The notes under the pieces: model-generated
What the model was told of the DNA's origin: nothing
Database searches by the model: none
What the model saw: only the letters and a program-made list of their open reading frames with translations
Shown here: in pieces, positions 46,585 through 56,602 of the stretch
Position numbering within the stretch: the first letter of the stretch is position 1
Layout: each line of letters begins with the position of its first letter
Made by a program: the position numbers and the translations under genes
NCBI RefSeq assembly: GCF_029953305.1
Contig: NZ_JASBAN010000001.1
Location: forward strand, 1,915,001-1,979,000
Reading direction: 5' to 3'
DNA: 64,000 nucleotides
Source: Commensalibacter nepenthis
Lineage (GTDB): Bacteria; Pseudomonadota; Alphaproteobacteria; Acetobacterales; Acetobacteraceae

Positions 46585-47508
46585 ATGAAAAATCATTTAA
46601 TTTTTAAGATGAATATTATATTCTTTTTATGTTTTATAATGGGTGGGATGAACGCTCTTGCAACAGAGCCAAACGCTATTGATGAAATGCCTAAATCCTG
46701 TCAAAGGATTGCACCTGAAAAACTCATTTTCGACCTTCCCTTATATACACAAGAATTAACGCAATCTCAACAAATTCAAATCCGAGCCATAATAGATGAT
46801 GCACGCATGCAGGCCTGTATATTACAAATGCAATATGATGGATTGTTACAACAGATAATAGCCTTACTTTTTGAAAATTCAGAGGATATTTCGGAACAAT
46901 TAAAGCCATTTTACGATCAATTATCCTCTGTCGTGCAAAGTAGAACAGAAAATAAATTAAAAGCTGTTGCTTCTATTCGTAAATTATTATCAGAAAAAGA
47001 ATGGCAAAATGGTATTATCGCTTATGCGCGTTTTATAACTTCAAAGAATGAATATATAAAACAGCAAATAGCACTACAACAATTTTCAGAGAAACTAATG
47101 ATGGGGAATAATTCCCCAAACGCTCAAATAATTTTTGCTGTTCCTCAATTTTACTGTGTAATAAACAACTCAAAGATACAGATATTAGTACAAATCATAT
47201 TGACATTATCGTCGACATATATTCAAGAACGAGATTTTGCAAATAGTGTGAGGCGATATAATATAGAAAGTTGTCATATTCTTCGTGATAAATATCAATA
47301 TGTTGAGCAGTTTTTAAAAATGATGACGACAAGTGGTGTTGAAGTCGATGAACAACAACGTCAAACCATTCTTAAACAGTTGGCAATTAAAGAGTATTTG
47401 TTAGAGATTAATCAAATACAGACAATATCGTCTTTGTTTCAGATGTTAACTCAGGCACAAAAAAACCAATTAAGAGAGAAATATATGTTGTTAAAAAATA
47501 TTCTTTGA
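46585..47508 (+). CDS. Secreted protein with two LTxxQ-like units
   Basis: A periplasmic protein of about 307 aa with a signal peptide ('IIFFLCFIMGGMNALA'). Two helical units each resemble Spy/LTxxQ: 'ELTQSQQIQIRAIIDDAR' early in the mature part, and 'MLTQAQKNQLREKYMLL' at the very end. Four Cys residues could form disulfides. I take ATG 46585 as start; the TTG at 46546 adds 13 unlikely residues, and ATG 46609 is also possible. It lies 128 bp after the LTxxQ gene, beyond its terminator, so it is probably a diverged, duplicated relative. Function unknown. Confidence 0.65.
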   Translation: MKNHLIFKMNIIFFLCFIMGGMNALATEPNAIDEMPKSCQRIAPEKLIFDLPLYTQELTQSQQIQIRAIIDDARMQACILQMQYDGLLQQIIALLFENSEDISEQLKPFYDQLSSVVQSRTENKLKAVASIRKLLSEKEWQNGIIAYARFITSKNEYIKQQIALQQFSEKLMMGNNSPNAQIIFAVPQFYCVINNSKIQILVQIILTLSSTYIQERDFANSVRRYNIESCHILRDKYQYVEQFLKMMTTSGVEVDEQQRQTILKQLAIKEYLLEINQIQTISSLFQMLTQAQKNQLREKYMLLKNIL

Positions 47509-47592
47509 ATAGTTTGATATAAGAATTTTGCGTAACTGTTTATAATAAATCACCTCACGACTAAACATAAACACATTTATAAATATTCCTTC

Positions 47593-47622
47593 TTGACATT
47601 GGACAAATAACTAAGGTAATTT
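47593..47622 (+). promoter_or_regulatory. Candidate promoter for ffh
   Basis: TTGACA, 18 bases, TAATTT, about 85 bp upstream of the ffh start. The leader between them (47640-47680) is unusually GC-rich for this region. Confidence 0.5.
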
Positions 47623-47705
47623 AGTCTAAAGATAAGAAACGTCGCCTCGCGAAGACTCGTGCAGTGACGCGTTATTTATTTCTTAAAACTGTAGGATGAT
47701 TTAAC

Positions 47706-49094
47706 GTGTTTGATCGTTTATCTGGAAAGCTTTCTGGCGTATTTGATGGGTTATCAAAACGCGGTTCTCTGTCTGTAGAAGATGTCAATGAGGCCATGCG
47801 CGAAATTCGCTTGGCGATGTTGGATGCTGACGTTGCTTTGCCAGTGGTCAAAGACTTTGTTAATAGAGTTCAAGAAAAGTCTGTCGGTCAAGAAGTCTTA
47901 CATAATATTTCCCCAGGGCAAGCCATTGCAAAGATCGTCAATGACGCTTTGATCGAAGCACTTGGTGGAGCAGGGGCGGTTCCATTAAACCTGAATGCTG
48001 TGCCTCCTATTCCATACTTGATGGTAGGGTTACAGGGGTCTGGTAAAACCACGACTTCTGCAAAAATTGCGTATTATTTAAATCGTCGTGAACGTAAAAA
48101 AGTTTTATTAGCCAGTTTGGATACATACCGCCCAGCTGCTCAGTTACAGTTAGAGCAGCTAGCTAACCAAGTTAAAGTAACATCTTTACCTGTAATTGAA
48201 GGGCAAATGCCTGTTCAAATCGCGAAACGTGCGATGGAAGTTGCACGTTTAGAAGGATATGACGTTGTTATCTTGGATACTGCGGGTCGTCTGTCTATCG
48301 ATGAAGCGTTGATGGAAGAAGTCCAAAATATTCGCGACGTCGCAAAACCAGTTGAAACCTTGTTGGTTGTCGATGCAATGACAGGGCAAGATGCGGTTCA
48401 TACAGCCAAAAGTTTTAATGAAAAAGTTGGTATTACTGGCGTTGTGATGACTCGTATGGACGGGGACGCACGTGGTGGTGCCGCTTTGTCAATGCGTGCG
48501 ATTACTGGTGCACCGATTAAGCTGGTTGGTATGGGTGAAAAAGTGGATGCGTTACAGGAATTTTATCCTGAACGTGTTGCCAGCCGTATTCTTGGTCTTG
48601 GGGATATTGCTGGCTTGGTTGAAAAAGCCAGCGAAACCATTGACCAAGAAGAAAGTGAGCGTCTTGCAAAAAAGATGCTTAAAGGCAAATTTGATCTGAA
48701 TGATTATGCAGCTCAAATTGGTCAAATTAATAAAATGGGTTCTATTTCAAATATCATGGATATGATGCCTGGTATGGGCAAAATGAAAGAGAAACTCGGA
48801 GATAAAGAGTTAGATACCTCTATCCTGAAACGTCATCAGGCGATTATTTCGTCAATGACCAAAGCAGAGCGTAAACAACCTGCGATTATCAAAGCATCTC
48901 GTAAAAAACGTATTGCAGCAGGATCAGGGGTAACAGTTCAAGAAGTTAATCGTCTATTAAAACAATATGATCAGATGGCTTCTATGATGAAGCGGTTTAA
49001 TAAACTGGGTGTTAAAGGTTTAATGCGTCAGGGATTATCCGCTCTTTTACCAAAAGGAATGACGCCACCACCCGGTGGTGGGATGATGCGTTAA
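47706..49094 (+). CDS. ffh: Signal recognition particle protein Ffh
   Basis: GTPase that binds hydrophobic signal sequences and delivers ribosomes to FtsY. An N domain (residues 1-85) precedes the G domain with P-loop 'GLQGSGKTT' (108-116), 'DTAGRL' and 'TRMDGDARGG'. The Met-rich M domain (about 300-445, 'MMPGMGKMKEK' and 'MKRFNKLGVKGLM') holds the SRP RNA and signal peptide site. The GTG start is preceded by AGGA. First gene of the ffh-rpsP-rimM-trmD-rplS cluster. Confidence 0.95.
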   Translation: MFDRLSGKLSGVFDGLSKRGSLSVEDVNEAMREIRLAMLDADVALPVVKDFVNRVQEKSVGQEVLHNISPGQAIAKIVNDALIEALGGAGAVPLNLNAVPPIPYLMVGLQGSGKTTTSAKIAYYLNRRERKKVLLASLDTYRPAAQLQLEQLANQVKVTSLPVIEGQMPVQIAKRAMEVARLEGYDVVILDTAGRLSIDEALMEEVQNIRDVAKPVETLLVVDAMTGQDAVHTAKSFNEKVGITGVVMTRMDGDARGGAALSMRAITGAPIKLVGMGEKVDALQEFYPERVASRILGLGDIAGLVEKASETIDQEESERLAKKMLKGKFDLNDYAAQIGQINKMGSISNIMDMMPGMGKMKEKLGDKELDTSILKRHQAIISSMTKAERKQPAIIKASRKKRIAAGSGVTVQEVNRLLKQYDQMASMMKRFNKLGVKGLMRQGLSALLPKGMTPPPGGGMMR

Positions 49095-49136
49095 TTCTTT
49101 TTTAATTGTGGCTAGATATCTGGAGAGAAACAGTCA

Positions 49137-49490
49137 ATGAGCCTTAAAATTCGTTTATCCCGTGCAGGGTCAAAGAAACGTCCTTATTATCACATCGTTA
49201 TTGCTGATAGCCGTTCACCACGGGATGGCCGTTTCATTGAAAAAGTTGGATCTTATAATCCAATGTTACCAGCAGATCATGCTGAAAGAATTCGTTTGTT
49301 TGACGAACGTATTAAACACTGGTTATCACAAGGTGCTCAAGCAACCGATCGTGTTGCACGCTTCCTAGGAAATGCTGGTTTGGCACCTAAATTTGAATAT
49401 CGTGAACAACCAAATCAGTCAGCCCCCAAGAAAAAAGCACAAGAACGTGCTGCGGCTGCTGCTAAAAAGAGCGAAGAAGCTGCTGCTTAA
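49137..49490 (+). CDS. rpsP: 30S ribosomal protein S16
   Basis: Small-subunit assembly protein. The first 80 residues carry the S16 pattern '[20 protein letters not shown]' and '[11 protein letters not shown]'. An Ala/Lys-rich tail (about 95-117) extends past the conserved core, as is common in alphaproteobacteria. 42 bp after ffh, with GGAGAGA upstream of the ATG. Confidence 0.96.
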   Translation: MSLKIRLSRAGSKKRPYYHIVIADSRSPRDGRFIEKVGSYNPMLPADHAERIRLFDERIKHWLSQGAQATDRVARFLGNAGLAPKFEYREQPNQSAPKKKAQERAAAAAKKSEEAAA

Positions 49491-49526
49491 TCGTTATTAA
49501 GTTATCGCAAGAGAGTAACAATCTTT

Positions 49527-50072
49527 ATGAAAACAGAGCTGGTTCATATAGGGACAATAGGAAAGCCCCACGGTGTTCGTGGTTTGGTTCACCTGCATCC
49601 TTATGTTGAAAATCCAAAAGATTTAGAGGATTTTGGTGAACTGGTTGATGATCGTGGAGAGCGTTGGACAATAGTTTGGCAAAATAGCAAGGTTGCAGCA
49701 CTTTATGATGGTCAAAAAAAGCGGGTAGAGGATCGTACTGCCGTTGAAAAATTGACTAATCGTAAATTATTTGTTCCCAGAGAGTTGTTGCCTGAACCAG
49801 AAGAAGATGAATTTTACTTTAGTGATCTGATCGGATTGCAAGCAAAGATTAAGCGTGCAGATCAGTCAGAGGCAGTCTTTGGAACGGTTCATATTGTTCA
49901 TGATTATGGTGCAGGCGTTAGTTTAGAAATTAAACGGGATCAAGGGGAAAATGCTCTAATTCCATTTACTAAACTTTGCGTTCCTGAGATTGATATTAAG
50001 TCTGGCTGGTTATTGGTTAATCCTCCAAACGAGGTGGAAGTTCGTCCATCGAATGTAAAGGATCAATCATGA
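49527..50072 (+). CDS. rimM: 16S rRNA processing protein RimM
   Basis: Ribosome maturation factor that binds S19 and helps fold the 30S head. The N-terminal RimM domain opens '[20 protein letters not shown]', and the C-terminal PRC-barrel includes '[14 protein letters not shown]' and '[15 protein letters not shown]'. 181 aa. Its stop overlaps trmD (ATGA), the usual rpsP-rimM-trmD arrangement. Confidence 0.95.
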   Translation: MKTELVHIGTIGKPHGVRGLVHLHPYVENPKDLEDFGELVDDRGERWTIVWQNSKVAALYDGQKKRVEDRTAVEKLTNRKLFVPRELLPEPEEDEFYFSDLIGLQAKIKRADQSEAVFGTVHIVHDYGAGVSLEIKRDQGENALIPFTKLCVPEIDIKSGWLLVNPPNEVEVRPSNVKDQS

Positions 50073-50767
50073 CTTGGCAGGTTGATGTCTTAACGTTATT
50101 TCCAGAAATGTTCCCTGGTTTTTTAGGGTATTCCCTTGCAGGTAGAGCATTGGAAGATCAGCGTTGGTCATTAAGAATACATGCACTTCGTGAATTTGGT
50201 TTAGGACGGCATAAAGCCGTTGATGATACACCTTTTGGTGGTGGGGCTGGTATGGTTATTCGTGCAGATATCTTGGATGCTGCACTAGAGGCAACAAAAC
50301 CTCAAGATAACCGTCCAATACTCTATTTATCCCCCAAAGGTCGTTTATTACAACAGACAGACGTGATGCGTTATGCATCGGGTCAGGGTGCTTATTTTAT
50401 TTGTGGTCGTTATGAAGGGGTCGATGAACGGATCTTTCAAAAACACATAATTGAAGAGGTTTCTATAGGCGATTATGTTCTTTCAGGTGGTGAGCCCGCA
50501 GCATTGATTTTGATGGATGCATGTGTGCGTTTATTGCCTGGTGTAATGGGTTCCGATCAAAGTGGAGTTGAAGAAAGTTTTTCTTCAGGTTTGCTGGAAT
50601 ATCCTCATTATACGAAACCTGCGCAATGGCATGAGTATGCTGTGCCAGAAATATTACTGTCTGGAAATCATGGTGCGATTGCATCTTGGCGCAAAGAACA
50701 AGCCGAGCTTGCAACAAAGCAACGTAGACCAGATTTATGGGAATCCTATCGAGGAAACCGTAAATAG
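50069..50767 (+). CDS. trmD: tRNA (guanine37-N1)-methyltransferase TrmD
   Basis: SPOUT-fold methyltransferase that prevents frameshifting by methylating G37. Knot-forming SAM-binding segments are visible: '[11 protein letters not shown]', '[13 protein letters not shown]' and '[18 protein letters not shown]'. '[18 protein letters not shown]' is the tRNA-binding linker. At 232 aa it is complete. It starts within the rimM stop; rplS follows after 85 bp. Confidence 0.96.
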   Translation: MTWQVDVLTLFPEMFPGFLGYSLAGRALEDQRWSLRIHALREFGLGRHKAVDDTPFGGGAGMVIRADILDAALEATKPQDNRPILYLSPKGRLLQQTDVMRYASGQGAYFICGRYEGVDERIFQKHIIEEVSIGDYVLSGGEPAALILMDACVRLLPGVMGSDQSGVEESFSSGLLEYPHYTKPAQWHEYAVPEILLSGNHGAIASWRKEQAELATKQRRPDLWESYRGNRK

Positions 50768-50852
50768 TTATAGTGCTGATGATAAATAGTTTGTTACTTG
50801 AATTGCTTAAAAGATTGTAGACCTTATCTTATTGTAAAAGGAATAGGATTAA

Positions 50853-51245
50853 ATGAATACCATTCAAAAATACGAGGCAGAAGAAATCGCTCGTTTAACA
50901 GCAGAACGCCCAGTTCCTGAATTCTTTTCTGGGGACTCTGTTCGTGTTGATGTTCGCGTTGTTGAAGGTGAACGTAAACGTATTCAGGCTTATGAAGGTG
51001 TGGTTATTGCACGTTCAAACAAAGGCTTGAATAGCAATTTTACTGTTCGTAAAATTTCTAATGGTGAAGGTGTGGAACGTGTATTCCCTCTATATTCACC
51101 AACCATTGCTGCGATTACTGTAGTACGTCATGGTGATGTTCGCCGTGCAAAATTATATTATCTACGTAGCCGTAGCGGTAAATCTGCACGTATTAAAGAA
51201 CGTAGCCGTGATGTAAAAAAAGCTGCTGATACAGCTCAAAACTAA
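50853..51245 (+). CDS. rplS: 50S ribosomal protein L19
   Basis: Large-subunit protein at the 30S interface. '[20 protein letters not shown]', '[23 protein letters not shown]' in part and '[20 protein letters not shown]' are characteristic. 130 aa with a short basic tail. Fifth gene of the ffh cluster and followed by a weak hairpin before leuC. Confidence 0.96.
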   Translation: MNTIQKYEAEEIARLTAERPVPEFFSGDSVRVDVRVVEGERKRIQAYEGVVIARSNKGLNSNFTVRKISNGEGVERVFPLYSPTIAAITVVRHGDVRRAKLYYLRSRSGKSARIKERSRDVKKAADTAQN

Positions 51246-51286
51246 TAGTTTATTTATTAGTTCATAATAAAAGACTATATATGGTT

Positions 51287-51325
51287 CTGGCAGCTTTTTA
51301 AGTAAGGTTGCCAGATATTTTATTT
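51287..51325 (+). terminator. Weak hairpin between rplS and leuC
   Basis: A 6-bp stem CTGGCA/TGCCAG (51287-51292 with 51309-51314) followed by ATATTTTATTT. It may partly separate the ribosomal operon from leuCD. Confidence 0.35.
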
Positions 51326-51360
51326 CAGAAACAAAAACCAGCAAATAATAAGGAAAAAAA

Positions 51361-52764
51361 ATGAAGGCGCGTACTTTATTTGATAAGTTGTGGGATAGTC
51401 ATGTGGTTGAACAACTTCCAGATGGTACCGCAATCCTGTATATTGATCGTCATTTGATTCATGAAGTGACTAGCCCGCAAGCATTTGAAGGATTGCGTAT
51501 GGCTGGACGTAAAATTCATAATCCAGAAGCGATGATGGCAGTAATCGATCATAATGTGCCAACAACAGATCGTAACCAACCTATTGTTGAAGATGATAGC
51601 CGACAACAAATTGAAGCATTGGAACATAATGTTAAAGAGTTCGGTGTTCCTTTTATTCCGTTAAAATCTGATAAACAAGGGATTATCCATGTTGTAGGAC
51701 CAGAGGAAGGCATTACGCTTCCTGGAATGACTATTGTCTGTGGGGATAGCCATACATCAACGCATGGTGCCTTTGGAGCATTGGCTTTTGGTATTGGGAC
51801 TTCTGAAGTTGAGCATGTGATGGCAACTCAGACTTTGTTACAAAAGCCAGCGAAAAATCTAAAAATTGAAGTTAATGGTAAGTTAAAGCCAGGTATGAGT
51901 GCCAAAGACATTGTTTTGGCAATTATTGGTAAAATCGGTACTGCGGGTGGTACTGGTCATGTGATTGAATTCACAGGGGATGCTATTCGTGATCTGGATA
52001 TGGCTGGTCGAATGACTATTTGTAATATGGCAATTGAAGGTGGTGCAAGATCAGGGTTAATTGCTCCAGACGAAGTTACATTTGAATATATTAAAGGTCG
52101 TCCAAACGCACCACAAGGGGCTGATTTTGATGCTGCGGTTGAATATTGGAAAAGTCTTGCCTCTGATGAAGGTGCGCATTATGATAAAATTGTTACCATT
52201 AATGTGGATGATTTAGAGCCAATGGTAACATGGGGAACCAGCCCAGAAGACGTATTGCCAATCACAGGAAACATTCCTGATCCAGCTTTACTTAAAGATG
52301 AATCTCAACGCTTACGTAAACAACGTATGTTGGATTATATGGATTTAAAAGTTGGGATGCCTATTGCTGGCACAAAAATTGATGCTGTTTTTATTGGTTC
52401 TTGTACCAATAGTCGACTTGAAGATTTGCGTGCTGCTGCGCATGTTTTAAAAGGTAAAAAAATTGCCAATCATGTTTGGGCTTTGGTTGTTCCTGGCTCT
52501 GGCGTTATTAAAAAAATAGCAGAATCAGAAGGGTTGGATAAAATTTTTATCGACGCTGGGTTTGAATGGCGTGAAGCTGGATGTTCAATGTGTCTTGCGA
52601 TGAATCCTGATCGTTTAAAACCAGGTCAACGTTGTGCGTCAACTTCAAACCGTAACTTTGAAGATCGCCAAGGACCAGGGGGTAGAACGCATCTTCTCTC
52701 TCCAGCAATGGCTGCTGCTGCTGCGATTAAAGGTGAATTAACAGACGTAAGGGAAATGATTTAA
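51361..52764 (+). CDS. leuC: 3-isopropylmalate dehydratase large subunit LeuC
   Basis: Large subunit of the [4Fe-4S] isomerase in leucine synthesis. Iron-sulfur ligands lie in '[15 protein letters not shown]' (about residue 346) and '[11 protein letters not shown]' (about 405-415). '[19 protein letters not shown]' and '[15 protein letters not shown]' are family hallmarks. Length 467 aa. leuD starts two bases after the stop. Confidence 0.96.
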   Translation: MKARTLFDKLWDSHVVEQLPDGTAILYIDRHLIHEVTSPQAFEGLRMAGRKIHNPEAMMAVIDHNVPTTDRNQPIVEDDSRQQIEALEHNVKEFGVPFIPLKSDKQGIIHVVGPEEGITLPGMTIVCGDSHTSTHGAFGALAFGIGTSEVEHVMATQTLLQKPAKNLKIEVNGKLKPGMSAKDIVLAIIGKIGTAGGTGHVIEFTGDAIRDLDMAGRMTICNMAIEGGARSGLIAPDEVTFEYIKGRPNAPQGADFDAAVEYWKSLASDEGAHYDKIVTINVDDLEPMVTWGTSPEDVLPITGNIPDPALLKDESQRLRKQRMLDYMDLKVGMPIAGTKIDAVFIGSCTNSRLEDLRAAAHVLKGKKIANHVWALVVPGSGVIKKIAESEGLDKIFIDAGFEWREAGCSMCLAMNPDRLKPGQRCASTSNRNFEDRQGPGGRTHLLSPAMAAAAAIKGELTDVREMI

Positions 52765-52765
52765 A

Positions 52766-53401
52766 ATGGATAAATTTGATGTTTTAACCGCAATTGCTGC
52801 ACCTTTACCTGAAGAAAACATTGATACGGATAAAATTATCCCTGCACGCTTTTTAAAAACAACCAAAAGAAATGGATTAGGAAAATTTGCTTTTTATTCA
52901 TGGCGTTATGATGAAAATGGTAAAGAGCGTGAAGAATTTGTTTTAAACCGTGAACCTTATCGTCAAGCTGAGATTTTAGTGACTTATGAGAATTTTGGTT
53001 GTGGTTCTTCCAGAGAACATGCGCCTTGGGCATTATTAGATTTTGGTATTCGCTGTGTGATTGCACCCTCTTTTGCAGATATTTTCTTTAATAACTCTTT
53101 CAAAAACGGTATTTTACCTATTCGTTTACCAAGAGAGGTTTGTGAACAGTTGGTTGAAGATACCAAAATGGGTGCAAATGCCAAATTAACGATTAATTTG
53201 GAAAAACAAGAAATTATTCGCCCAAATGGGGAAAAGATTTCTTTTGAGGTCGATCCTTTGCGTCGTCAGCTTTTGTTAGACGGGCTCGATGATATTGGTC
53301 AGACCCTGCAACATGTCAAATCAATCGATAATTTTGAAAAAAAACGCAAGCAAACACAACCTTGGTATCCCAAAGTATCTGCGGATAAGTTATCTTCTTA
53401 A
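52766..53401 (+). CDS. leuD: 3-isopropylmalate dehydratase small subunit LeuD
   Basis: Swivel-domain subunit that completes the isopropylmalate isomerase active site. It contains '[15 protein letters not shown]' and '[20 protein letters not shown]', the conserved substrate-contact segment. Length 211 aa. Separated from leuC by only one base and followed by a strong terminator, so leuB downstream is not part of this unit. Confidence 0.96.
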   Translation: MDKFDVLTAIAAPLPEENIDTDKIIPARFLKTTKRNGLGKFAFYSWRYDENGKEREEFVLNREPYRQAEILVTYENFGCGSSREHAPWALLDFGIRCVIAPSFADIFFNNSFKNGILPIRLPREVCEQLVEDTKMGANAKLTINLEKQEIIRPNGEKISFEVDPLRRQLLLDGLDDIGQTLQHVKSIDNFEKKRKQTQPWYPKVSADKLSS

Positions 53402-53427
53402 TTGATATAGTGTTTTGAAAAATAAGG

Positions 53428-53465
53428 AAAATAGCTCATTATACTAAATAATGGGCTATTTTTTA
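53428..53465 (+). terminator. Rho-independent terminator after leuCD
   Basis: A stem of about 13 bp (from 53430 to 53460, one G-U pair) around a loop of 5 bases, ending in a run of T. Confidence 0.85.
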
Positions 53466-53518
53466 TTGAATTTTATGTTTATTATGGAAATGTAATATTA
53501 AAATAATAGAAAAATAAA

Positions 53519-54188
53519 ATGGGATTATCATAAACACAAATTATCCGCTCCTTAGGTGAAACACTTGAATGGTTTGAAAAAGAATTAGAGTGGGGTGTTA
53601 ATCCAGCTGAATTACGTCATTTAACTGGGCGAATTGGTGAGTTATATGTTGCGGGGGCAGATGGCTCTTGAGGTGAATCAAAGAGGATATGATGTTGTTT
53701 CAGCTGAGGGAGAACACATATCTGTAAAAACGATTACTTCGACTAAACATATTAGATTTAATTTAAATAGTTTTGATCAAGTTCATCGCGTGGTTATCAT
53801 TCGTATAGTTTTTGATGAAAATAATGAGATTTCTATCGAAGAAATATTAGATAAATCAGCAGATGACTTTGTAGCATGTTGTTGGGTAGATGAGCATAGA
53901 AAAAAATACATTTATTCTCCTTATAAACAAACACGATCTGTTCCTCTAGCACAGCAAAAAATAGCGAAACAAGTTTATTATGATGCATATCAGATTAGTG
54001 AATACGAAAATGGTAGAATTGTAATGACAAAGGATGGTCAAGAAATTACGAATATCAACCAAATATTACAAAAAATAGCTTTATCTTTGGGGATTGATAT
54101 TTTTACACGTAGTAGAAATCAACGAACAAATAGACGGCTTGGAGCAAAGATTATTGCTGCGATAGAGTTAAATAATTCCTTATTATAA
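53519..54188 (+). pseudogene. Doubly disrupted gene (DUF6998-like)
   Basis: Three pieces read as one protein. From ATG 53519, four codons are followed by an in-frame TAA at 53531; the same frame goes on with 'TQIIRSLGETLEWFEKELEW' and 'LRHLTGRIGELYVA' to about 53655. The frame then shifts, and 'GQMALEVNQRGYDVVSAEGE' continues to the stop at 54188, ending in 'RRLGAKIIAAIE'. The combined protein resembles DUF6998 proteins as I remember them. Only the second part (about 170 codons from a TTG at 53634) is open, and has no Shine-Dalgarno site. A stop plus a frameshift make it a likely dead gene. Function unknown. Confidence 0.65.
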
Positions 54189-54300
54189 ACGGAATTTTAT
54201 GTGTAATATTTTATTTATTCTTTGGGTATCTATAGAAAAGTTGGATTATTTAATAATGCTGTTATAGTTTTATCATTGCGTATTATAAAATAAAAGGTAG

Positions 54301-54927
54301 ATGACGTTGGTGATGAAATTAATCGGGATGTTAGATTCCCCTTACGTTAGACGAGTTGCAATTTCTTTGAAAGCAATGAATCTTTCATTTGAACATGAAA
54401 AACTTTCTGTTTTCAATGATGTTGAAAAGATGCAAGCCATAAATCCTTTAATGAAAGCACCGTCATTATTGACAGATGAAGGTATTTTATTAATTGATTC
54501 AACATTGATTTTGGAATATTTAGCCAGAAAATGTCCTGAGAGTTGCTCTTTGCTTCCAAAAGATTTAGATCAATTTACAAAGTCTCAGTATTTAATTGGG
54601 ATTGCATTAACATTATGTGACAAAGCTGTGCAGCTTTTTATGGAATATAATCGTCGTCCTCCTGAAAAATTCTATCAAGAATGGGCAGATCGTATTACTG
54701 AACAATTACAAGTTGGTTTGCGATTACTTGATCAGCAGACAATTGTTAATGATGATGGGTATCTAGTCGGTAATCGTATCATGCAAGCTGATATTACAAT
54801 TGCTGTTGCGATTAAATATATAGAAAAAAAATTGCCTGATATTTATAAAAATCATGTATCAAAGCAGTTAAAAGCATTTTCCTCTGGGATCGAAGCAATG
54901 CCTCTTTTTAAAGAATTCATGTTTTAA
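54301..54927 (+). CDS. Glutathione S-transferase family protein
   Basis: A 208-aa cytosolic GST-fold protein. The thioredoxin-like N-terminal domain has 'GMLDSPYVRRVAISLKAM' (Ser13-type active-site region), 'NPLMKAPSLLTDEG' with the cis-Pro and 'LIDSTLILEYLARK'; a helical C-terminal domain follows. The 'VGNRIMQADITIAVAIKY' segment carries the conserved Asp. ATG 54313 ('MKLIGML') is a possible alternative start. Between the broken gene and leuB. Confidence 0.85.
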   Translation: MTLVMKLIGMLDSPYVRRVAISLKAMNLSFEHEKLSVFNDVEKMQAINPLMKAPSLLTDEGILLIDSTLILEYLARKCPESCSLLPKDLDQFTKSQYLIGIALTLCDKAVQLFMEYNRRPPEKFYQEWADRITEQLQVGLRLLDQQTIVNDDGYLVGNRIMQADITIAVAIKYIEKKLPDIYKNHVSKQLKAFSSGIEAMPLFKEFMF

Positions 54928-54956
54928 ATGATTTTACTTCATAATGGATTAAAAGA

Positions 54957-56060
54957 ATGACAAAAGAAAAAAAGATATTAACGTTGGCTGGTGATGGTAT
55001 TGGCCCAGAAGTGATGGAACAAGCACTTCATGTACTTGATTGGGTACAAGAAAACTCTGATTTATCTTTTTCAGTAGAAAAAGATCTCGTTGGGGGTGCT
55101 TCTATTGATGCAAATGGTGTGCCTTTAACACAAGAAGTGATTGCTAAAGCAAAAGCAGCAGATGCGGTTTTATTTGGCTCTGTTGGTGGTCCTAAGTGGG
55201 ATAAAGTTGGGTTTGATAAACGCCCTGAAGTAGGAATTATTGGTCTTCGCAAAGAATTAGGATTATTTGCGAATTTACGTTCTGCTATCGTGTTTGATTC
55301 GTTGATCGGTGCCAGCACGGTAAAGCCTGAAGTTATTCAAGGGCTTGATTTGATGATTGTGCGTGAAAGCACAGGTGGGGTTTATTTTGGTGAGCCTCGT
55401 GGGATTGAAACATTACCAGATGGAACGCGTAAGGGCGTAAATACCGAAGTCTATACATCTGTTGAAATTGAACGAATTGCACGGGTTGCTTTTGAGTTGG
55501 CTCGTCAACGTCAAAATCGCGTTTGTTCTGTTGAAAAATGTAACGTGATGGAAAGTGGTCTTTTATGGAAAGAGGTTGTGACCGAGCTCCATCAAAAAGA
55601 ATATTCTGATGTAGAACTTTCCCATATGTTGGCTGATAATTGTGCGATGCAATTGGTTCGTAATCCAAAACAATTTGATACGATTCTCACAGGAAATTTA
55701 TTTGGTGACATTTTATCTGATCTAGCTGCAATGTTAACAGGCAGTTTGGGAATGCTTCCTTCCGCAACGCTTGGATCGCGTCAAGCAAATGGGGTTATTC
55801 CTGCTTTATATGAACCAATTCATGGGAGTGCTCCTGATATTGCAGGGCAGGGAAAAGCAAACCCATTGGCTCAGATTTTGTCTTTGGCAATGATGTTACG
55901 TTATTCTTTCGATCAACAAGCAATTTCTGAAAAAGTTGTTCATGCTTGTGAAGCTGTTTTAAACCAAGGTCTTCGTACACCAGATATTATGAGTGATGGG
56001 ATGAAACTGGTTGGTACGGAAGATATGGGTAAGGCTGTATTGGTAGAGTTGAACAAATAG
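54957..56060 (+). CDS. leuB: 3-isopropylmalate dehydrogenase LeuB
   Basis: NAD-dependent oxidative decarboxylation of 3-isopropylmalate, third step of leucine synthesis. 'LAGDGIGPEVM' opens the protein; 'VRESTGGVYFGEPRG' and 'VEKCNVMESGLLWKEVV' bind substrate and metal; 'PIHGSAPDIAGQGKANP' binds NAD. Length 367 aa. It is 30 bp after the GST gene and 1.6 kb from leuCD. Confidence 0.95.
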   Translation: MTKEKKILTLAGDGIGPEVMEQALHVLDWVQENSDLSFSVEKDLVGGASIDANGVPLTQEVIAKAKAADAVLFGSVGGPKWDKVGFDKRPEVGIIGLRKELGLFANLRSAIVFDSLIGASTVKPEVIQGLDLMIVRESTGGVYFGEPRGIETLPDGTRKGVNTEVYTSVEIERIARVAFELARQRQNRVCSVEKCNVMESGLLWKEVVTELHQKEYSDVELSHMLADNCAMQLVRNPKQFDTILTGNLFGDILSDLAAMLTGSLGMLPSATLGSRQANGVIPALYEPIHGSAPDIAGQGKANPLAQILSLAMMLRYSFDQQAISEKVVHACEAVLNQGLRTPDIMSDGMKLVGTEDMGKAVLVELNK

Positions 56061-56074
56061 CTCTAAGTTAATTG

Positions 56075-56107
56075 AAAGCTCATGTAATAAAATATATGGG
56101 CTTTTAT
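56075..56107 (+). terminator. Terminator after leuB
   Basis: An AT-rich stem (56075-56086 with 56093-56104, one G-U pair) ending CTTTTATAA. Confidence 0.6.
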
Positions 56108-56123
56108 AATGTCATAGATAAGT

Positions 56124-56155
56124 AAAACGCTTCATTATAAATAACGAAGCGTTTA
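56124..56155 (-). terminator. Terminator hairpin of rpsU
   Basis: A 9-bp stem AAACGCTTC/GAAGCGTTT extended inward with one mismatch, 4-base loop. On the minus strand a short TTTT tail follows. It lies 85 bp downstream of the rpsU stop. Confidence 0.5.
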
Positions 56156-56239
56156 ATAACATCACCAACTTACAAAAAATTTTGATTAGAAGAATATGAA
56201 AATAGAGTTATTTTCGTATGTAGACTCTTAAAGAAAAAA

Positions 56240-56443
56240 CTAGAAGCCTTCGCGTTCTACGCGTTTACGTTCCATTTTACGAGCACGTCTTACAGCTTCA
56301 GCAGATTCGCGCGCACGGCGTTCTGATGGTTTTTCGTAATGACGACGTAATTTCATTTCGCGGAAAATACCTTCGCGTTGCATTTTTTTCTTTAAAGCTT
56401 TTAAAGCTTGATCAACATTATTATCTCTAACAAGAACTTGCAC
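56240..56443 (-). CDS. rpsU: 30S ribosomal protein S21
   Basis: A 67-aa basic protein near the mRNA-binding platform, with '[19 protein letters not shown]' and '[13 protein letters not shown]' matching S21 closely. Start codon GTG at 56443 with AGGAG about eleven bases upstream; the nearby ATG at 56454 is out of frame. Transcribed alone on the minus strand. Confidence 0.95.
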   Translation of the reverse strand: MQVLVRDNNVDQALKALKKKMQREGIFREMKLRRHYEKPSERRARESAEAVRRARKMERKRVEREGF

Positions 56444-56602
56444 TTGGCTGTCATCTCCTGTGTGTGTTAAGTGAATATAAACTACACATATTTTCGTAAA
56501 TATATATAACTAGACAAAGTTATATACGCTATTTTGTTCAAAAAAGAAATAGATTATTGTAATTTCAATGTGTTTTTCATTTATTTATAAAGAGATTTCT
56601 AT

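Noticed and set aside
53634-54188. An intact 184-codon gene starting with TTG at 53634.
   Set aside because: Protein-like sequence continues upstream in another frame and no Shine-Dalgarno site precedes the TTG, so it is the second part of a broken gene.
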